Origin: an uncultured Verrucomicrobia subdivision 3 bacterium
GTDB lineage: Bacteria > Verrucomicrobiota > Verrucomicrobiae > Limisphaerales > CAMLLE01
NCBI GenBank assembly: GCA_946480555.1
Contig: CAMLLE010000197.1
Location: forward strand, 1 to 6,288
Reading direction: 5' to 3'
Length of the DNA stretch: 6,288 nucleotides
Part shown: piece by piece, positions 1-3,332 of the stretch
How positions within the stretch are numbered: the first letter of the stretch is position 1
How the letters are laid out: each line of letters begins with the position of its first letter
Translations under genes and position numbers: made by a program
Notes under the pieces: generated by a model
What the model saw: only the letters and a program-made list of their open reading frames with translations
Databases searched by the model: none
Told to the model about the DNA's origin: nothing

Positions 1-1806
1 ATAGAACGCCATTTCCGTTTTCAGCACGTCGCCGGGGAACAGATTCAGGCCGAGGATGCGATCCCAAATCAGGTTGTACTTCTGGCTCCAGGTGCCGGGC
101 CGGTCGAACGCGAGCCGGTAATGATCGCCCTCCGCGGCTTCCTTGACCCAGCGTTGCGCGAACTCGCGGGCAAGCTTGAAGTATTCGTCCGCCTTCGCCT
201 TGTCGCCGCGCATGTCGCACAGCTTGGCGAACGCGCCGAGCCCGCAGATTGCTTTCGCGCTCAGGTTCACGTTGTGCGCCAGGTGTCCGGCGAAATCGTC
301 CGTGCAAAGCTGATTCTCCGGATCGAATCCCTTCGCCTTCAAGTATTCCGCCCAGCGTTCCAGCTGCGGCCAGTATTGTCCGGCGAAGTTCGCATTGCCT
401 TCCATTTGCGCGACCGCCCCGAAAAGCAGCAGAAGATTGCCGCTTTCCTCCACCGGCATCTGGTTCTCCTCCGTGCGTTCACCACCGCCATATACCTGGC
501 CGTTCGCCTGCGGGTAGGTGCCGAGATCGTGAGGTGCGAACGGAAACTTCCAACGTTCGCTCGCAGCGTAATCCATGAACGGAACGATGAACGCCTTGGT
601 CACGCTTGATCCGAACAGAAGGAACTGCGGCGCCATCGGGTAGAACACATCTGAAGTTCCGATGCAGCCATTGGAATGGTTCTCTTTGCAGAATTGCAGC
701 GGCTGGCCGTTATCGTCGGCGACGAATTTGCCCGCGGCGAAGCATTGGCGATAGGCCAGCGCGCAGAGCTGCGCGTAATTCTCGCCGCCAGCCTTGCGCA
801 TATCCGCCATGAGTTCGGCATCGAACGCTTCGCAGCGCTTCACGAGCGACTTGTAATCCCTGGCCGAGGCGCGCAGCAGATCGGCCGCTTCCCAGCCATC
901 GCGACGCCAGTAGGGCCGCAGATTCTTTTTCATGTACTGAATCGAATACAGGTCATCGTAAGCCACCATCAACCAGCGCGAAACCGGCTTTGCTCCAACT
1001 TTACCCACCTGGAATGCCAGCGCGGAGACCGGCGCGTTCGAAGCAGCCTTCGCAAAGGACGGCTCAGATGCAATCTGCGCAATGCGTCCGCGCGACGCGA
1101 AGCCATTGCGCACCATCGCCGCGGCAGCTTGGACCGCTTCCGGCTTTTGCCCGCGCTCCGCCGCGACGTAGAGATAGCCCCAATCAATGCGCAAATCATC
1201 GCCGCGCGTGCGGAGAACGTTTTGATCGCCGGAGCCGACCTTCAAAGCGACCAGGCCGCGCGGATTCTCGGACGACCAGACCACTTCCTGGTCCGCTGTG
1301 TTGACCGTCAGTTCACTCGAAGCATCAAAGTAGAATTGCACGTCGTGCTCCCGTCCATCCTTGGACTGAAACTCGTAAGTCAAATACGTTACGGGACGCG
1401 ACAGGATGTCGATGTCATCCGGCAATGCAGGCGTCAGGAAAATGAGCTTCAGCTGCACGCCTTCGCCGGTGAAGTGATAGATCGTCCGCGTTGGCAGCAC
1501 TTCAACGCTGCTTTGCGCCAGCGTCGCCAACTGCGCCGGCTCGCTGCCCATAACGCGAAAAGTTTTGCCATCAATGCGCACGAGGCTCGTGAGCCGATGC
1601 GGCTTGCCGGTCCAATGAGTGGTGCCGGTGTCGGTGAGCTTGTCCGCTTCAGACCAGATGCTGAAATAGGGATCGCACGCCACCAGCGGCACGGCCGGCG
1701 GGCGAAGCGCCGGGCGCGATTGCGCGAAGGCGGCGGATGCAGCGTTCAGAAGTGCGATGCTCAAGCCGAGCAACGCCGACGTTTTGATGAAGTTCAGTCG
1801 TGTCAT
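1..1806 (-). CDS. GtaA-like (glutaminase A family, DUF4965) secreted protein, 3' end cut by window edge
   Basis: The frame stays open for 602 codons from ATG at 1806 to base 1, so the C-terminus lies outside. An in-frame TAA directly precedes the ATG, so no longer start exists; no Shine-Dalgarno is visible. Residues 1-28 look like a signal peptide (MTRLNFIK, then a hydrophobic stretch, likely cut after AFA). The match to fungal glutaminase GtaA and its Bacteroidota relatives rests on conserved blocks: CDPYFSIWS (about 44-52) and HWTGKPHRL (DUF4964-like), AYDDLYSIQYM (about 282-292, DUF5127), GTSDVFYPMAPQFLLF (383-398), FAPHDLGTYP (423-432) and MPVEESGNLLLL (450-461) in the DUF4965 six-hairpin region, then HNVNLSAKAICGLGAF (about 511-526) and WSQKYNLIWD (573-582) of DUF1793. 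Family members run to about 700-820 residues, so perhaps 100-220 are missing. Fungal GtaA hydrolyses glutamine; for bacterial relatives the substrate is not established, and glutaminase activity here is inference. It would act in the periplasm or outside the cell. Confidence 0.9.
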   Translation of the reverse strand, partial: MTRLNFIKTSALLGLSIALLNAASAAFAQSRPALRPPAVPLVACDPYFSIWSEADKLTDTGTTHWTGKPHRLTSLVRIDGKTFRVMGSEPAQLATLAQSSVEVLPTRTIYHFTGEGVQLKLIFLTPALPDDIDILSRPVTYLTYEFQSKDGREHDVQFYFDASSELTVNTADQEVVWSSENPRGLVALKVGSGDQNVLRTRGDDLRIDWGYLYVAAERGQKPEAVQAAAAMVRNGFASRGRIAQIASEPSFAKAASNAPVSALAFQVGKVGAKPVSRWLMVAYDDLYSIQYMKKNLRPYWRRDGWEAADLLRASARDYKSLVKRCEAFDAELMADMRKAGGENYAQLCALAYRQCFAAGKFVADDNGQPLQFCKENHSNGCIGTSDVFYPMAPQFLLFGSSVTKAFIVPFMDYAASERWKFPFAPHDLGTYPQANGQVYGGGERTEENQMPVEESGNLLLLFGAVAQMEGNANFAGQYWPQLERWAEYLKAKGFDPENQLCTDDFAGHLAHNVNLSAKAICGLGAFAKLCDMRGDKAKADEYFKLAREFAQRWVKEAAEGDHYRLAFDRPGTWSQKYNLIWDRILGLNLFPGDVLKTEMAFY

Positions 1807-1844
1807 TTAAAATGGAGTTATGCGGTCTGCATTCAGGCTGCGTC

Positions 1845-1914
1845 GGCACGGCGCGTCGCTCCGCGAGCGTAGGGCTGTGATCATTCCGGCGCGCTCGGAG
1901 AGACGCGCCCTGCC
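1845..1914. repeat. Long imperfect inverted repeat directly after the pilin-like gene
   Basis: Arms at 1845-1869 and 1892-1914 pair over about 21 base pairs with two mismatches and a two-base bulge, around a 22-base loop. The right arm also folds on itself (GGCGCG at 1888-1893 with CGCGCC at 1904-1909). Read on the minus strand, the hairpin begins one base after the stop codon of the pilin-like gene. There is no T-run beyond it, so it is not a classical intrinsic terminator. It could protect the 3' end of the pilin mRNA, attenuate read-through into the GtaA-like gene, or be a copy of a dispersed REP-like element. It fills most of the 109-base spacer; nothing else is evident there. Confidence 0.65.
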
Positions 1915-1915
1915 T

Positions 1916-2767
1916 TTACGGATCAAGCTTGGTTTCCAGCGCGGGATTCACTGTCCAGCTCACTTCCATGTGCGGCTCACCGTCGCTGTTCCAGCGCGAA
2001 CGCCAGGTCGCGTTGTTGGGATCAATCACATCTTTGCGATTCGGTGCCTCGGCGTGGCCGTCGGTGAACATCAGCACCGTGCGCTTGTTATGGCGGTTCG
2101 ATGGCCATTGCTGGCCCAGCGCGTTGTCGGCGGTCGTGACAGGATCGATGCTGCCATCAAAACTGCCGTCCGGCTTGCTGTCGCCCAGCATGATCATCTC
2201 CGAAGGCCGCTTCACGTTGGTATCGCGGACGAGCCGCGTGCGATCTTCATTCATGCCAATGCCGACATCGCCGCCAAGACCGAGCCGCGCGCCCTGTGAC
2301 AATCCCCAGTCGTTGAAGCCGATCGAAAATCGCGTGCGTTCGTTGATGCCAAAGAAATCGAAGCCCATCGCTGGCGGAATCGCCTGGGCGCCGAGGCCGT
2401 TTGGATTGACGTTCAGGTTCGTATCCCACGCCGACTTCGCATCCGCCGCCGGGCAGGAAAACACGTTGCGATTCTGGCCCATCTGCGTGAGCAGGCGCAC
2501 CGGCCAGACGTAGGAATAGTTCGCGCCGAAATTCCACAGGCAGCCCGGATAGAACCTGGCATCGACGATGTACATAACGGTTGCGATGCCGATCTGACGG
2601 TTGTTGTTGATGCAGGAAATCTGCTTTGCCTTTGCCTTTGCGCGTGACAACGCAGGCAGCAGCATCGCTGCGAGGATCGCAATGATGGCGATCACGACCA
2701 GCAGCTCAATCAGCGTGAAAGCGGAGCGGCAACTGGCGGAGGGTTGGTTGCGGAACAATCGTTTCAT
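1916..2767 (-). CDS. Prepilin-like protein with N-terminal cleavage/methylation site and H-X9-DG domain
   Basis: A complete 283-residue protein. The ATG at 2767 is the only possible start: an in-frame TAG lies 36 bases upstream (2801-2803) with no start codon between. The leader ends RSA before [18 protein letters not shown], so prepilin peptidase should cut at A16/F17; E21 is the conserved Glu+5 of the mature protein, and residues 17-40 form the hydrophobic helix that anchors it in the inner membrane or packs into a pseudopilus. C52 begins a CINNNRQIG block typical of the group. Further on, SCPAA (104-108) and the motif H226, nine residues, D236-G237 (TIGR04294 type) are seen, followed by a tail including RWNSDGEPH (258-266). 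This family is strongly expanded in Verrucomicrobiota, Lentisphaerota and Planctomycetota (where related genes are called DUF1559). Its job is unknown; a link to a type II secretion-like pseudopilus is inferred from the N-terminus. No assembly ATPase or peptidase gene is nearby. No Shine-Dalgarno is seen before the ATG. Confidence 0.93.
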   Translation of the reverse strand: MKRLFRNQPSASCRSAFTLIELLVVIAIIAILAAMLLPALSRAKAKAKQISCINNNRQIGIATVMYIVDARFYPGCLWNFGANYSYVWPVRLLTQMGQNRNVFSCPAADAKSAWDTNLNVNPNGLGAQAIPPAMGFDFFGINERTRFSIGFNDWGLSQGARLGLGGDVGIGMNEDRTRLVRDTNVKRPSEMIMLGDSKPDGSFDGSIDPVTTADNALGQQWPSNRHNKRTVLMFTDGHAEAPNRKDVIDPNNATWRSRWNSDGEPHMEVSWTVNPALETKLDP

Positions 2768-2889
2768 AAACGAATCAAGAGCCGTGCGGCTGACACAAAA
2801 CTAAACGAACCGCGGAATCCGTCATGTGGCATGAATCGGCCACAGAGTTGAGAATTACAGCATTTGAACCACGGAACGCTCAGCGTGAC

Positions 2890-2906
2890 GCACTCCAACG
2901 GAGTGC
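2890..2906. repeat. Perfect 7-bp stem palindrome (first element of the cluster)
   Basis: GCACTCC at 2890-2896 pairs perfectly with GGAGTGC at 2900-2906 around an AAC loop. It sits seven bases from the larger hairpin that follows and is read here as part of the same REP-like cluster. It lies in the untranscribed or leader region upstream of the pilin-like gene; too far from any stop codon in sight to act as a terminator for a neighbour. Confidence 0.6.
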
Positions 2907-2912
2907 CGGCCG

Positions 2913-2949
2913 GTAGCCACGGGTGAAGCGAAGCGGAACCCGTGGCTAC
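2913..2949. repeat. REP-like hairpin, perfect 12-bp stem (copy 1)
   Basis: GTAGCCACGGGT (2913-2924) pairs perfectly with ACCCGTGGCTAC (2938-2949) around a 13-base loop that contains GAAGCG twice overlapping. A near-identical copy lies in inverted orientation at 3031-3062: over 32 aligned bases only two differ, both in the loop. A perfect stem with a conserved loop and two copies within 150 bases is the signature of a dispersed REP-type element. No RAYT transposase is in the window. Confidence 0.75.
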
Positions 2950-2989
2950 AGATCCAATCGGCATCTTGCCCCGAAGCGGGCGACGGACT

Positions 2990-3014
2990 CTGCCGCCCCT
3001 GCCGGGGCTCGAAC
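2990..3014. repeat. 25-base direct repeat with internal hairpin (copy 1)
   Basis: This stretch matches 3067-3091 at 21 of 25 positions in the same orientation. Inside it, GCCCC (2995-2999) pairs with GGGGC (3004-3008) around TGCC. In the other copy the stem is GCTCC with GGAGC, so two of the four differences are the two sides of one base pair and keep the stem intact. Confidence 0.6.
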
Positions 3015-3030
3015 TTCTTTTCCCTTCCTT

Positions 3031-3062
3031 CCACGGGTTTCGCTGCGCTTCACCCGTGGCTA
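3031..3062. repeat. REP-like hairpin, inverted copy (copy 2)
   Basis: CCACGGGT (3031-3038) pairs with ACCCGTGG (3052-3059) around a 13-base loop. Its reverse complement matches 2914-2945 at 30 of 32 bases. The outer four pairs present in copy 1 are lost here because the bases at 3027-3030 no longer complement GCTA, so this copy has an 8-bp stem and looks partly decayed or cut at one edge. Confidence 0.72.
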
Positions 3063-3066
3063 TTGG

Positions 3067-3091
3067 CTGCCGCTCCTGCCGGAGCTGAAAC
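3067..3091. repeat. 25-base direct repeat with internal hairpin (copy 2)
   Basis: Second copy of the element at 2990-3014. The stem is GCTCC (3072-3076) with GGAGC (3081-3085) and the loop TGCC is conserved. It starts only five bases after the inverted hairpin at 3031-3062, whereas the first copy lies about 40 bases after its hairpin, so the two hairpin/repeat pairs are not a simple tandem duplication. Confidence 0.6.
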
Positions 3092-3115
3092 GGATTCACG
3101 GCGAACTCCGTTGTT

Positions 3116-3142
3116 GCTTCGCGACCTTCGCGTCCTCCGCGT
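3116..3142. repeat. Three tandem 9-base units
   Basis: GCTTCGCGA, CCTTCGCGT and CCTCCGCGT follow each other without gaps (on the minus strand, units of the form ACGCGGAGG). Similar short 9-base runs are, from memory, common in intergenic DNA of environmental bacteria with large genomes. No function is evident. Confidence 0.45.
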
Positions 3143-3283
3143 GAGACTTCCATTGTTACAATTCGATCGCCGCAACCACGGCACCGTGAACCTTCGCCCG
3201 ACGGTTCGTCCTGGTTTCGCGTGGTCCGCGGGTTTCGTTGTTCAATCCGCTGCATGTTTGGGAGTTGAGTCGTTTTGTTTACC

Positions 3284-3318
3284 AAAAGCAGGGACGCCTC
3301 CCGGTGAGGCGCCCCTGC
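3284..3318 (-). terminator. Intrinsic terminator of the beta-strand-repeat gene
   Basis: On the minus strand a 13-bp stem (3318-3306 with 3300-3288) closes a five-base loop (ACCGG) and is followed at once by TTTT (3287-3284). It lies 14 bases after the stop codon at 3333. The one imperfect position is a G-U pair in the minus-strand RNA but an A-C mismatch in the plus-strand RNA, which fits a terminator working for the gene to its right and not for transcription coming the other way. Confidence 0.82.
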
Positions 3319-3332
3319 CCGATCCAACCACC

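Larger units (their letters stand above)
2768..3332. other. 565-base spacer without a convincing gene, rich in palindromes
   Basis: No reading frame here has family resemblance or a plausible start. The stretch holds, from left to right, the untranslated leader of the pilin-like gene (2768 to about 2880), a cluster of REP-like palindromes (2890-3091), a run of 9-base tandem units (3116-3142), about 140 bases in which I see nothing clear (3143-3283), and the terminator of the beta-strand-repeat gene (3284-3318). I find no sigma-70 promoter for the pilin gene that I would defend. Confidence 0.7.

Noticed and set aside
676..1872. 398-codon open frame on the plus strand
   Set aside because: It lies opposite the GtaA-like gene, whose conserved motifs are unmistakable. 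Its translation is arginine/alanine-rich with no recognisable domain, as expected for the antisense of a GC-rich gene.
1820..2299. 159-codon plus-strand frame
   Set aside because: Runs across the intergenic hairpin and the antisense of the pilin 3' half; no domain resemblance.
2850..2880. Possible extended -10 (TGCTGTAAT on the minus strand, near 2856-2864) for the pilin gene
   Set aside because: A -35 at proper spacing is poor, the start would lie about 90 bases from the ATG, and such matches are expected by chance.
2890..2949. Intrinsic terminator or riboswitch upstream of the pilin gene
   Set aside because: No T-run follows either hairpin on the minus strand, and the structure is repeated elsewhere in the spacer, which fits a mobile repeat better than a specific regulator.
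2890..3091. CRISPR array
   Set aside because: The repeats are palindromes in mixed orientation with no constant spacer length and only two copies each, and no cas gene is present.
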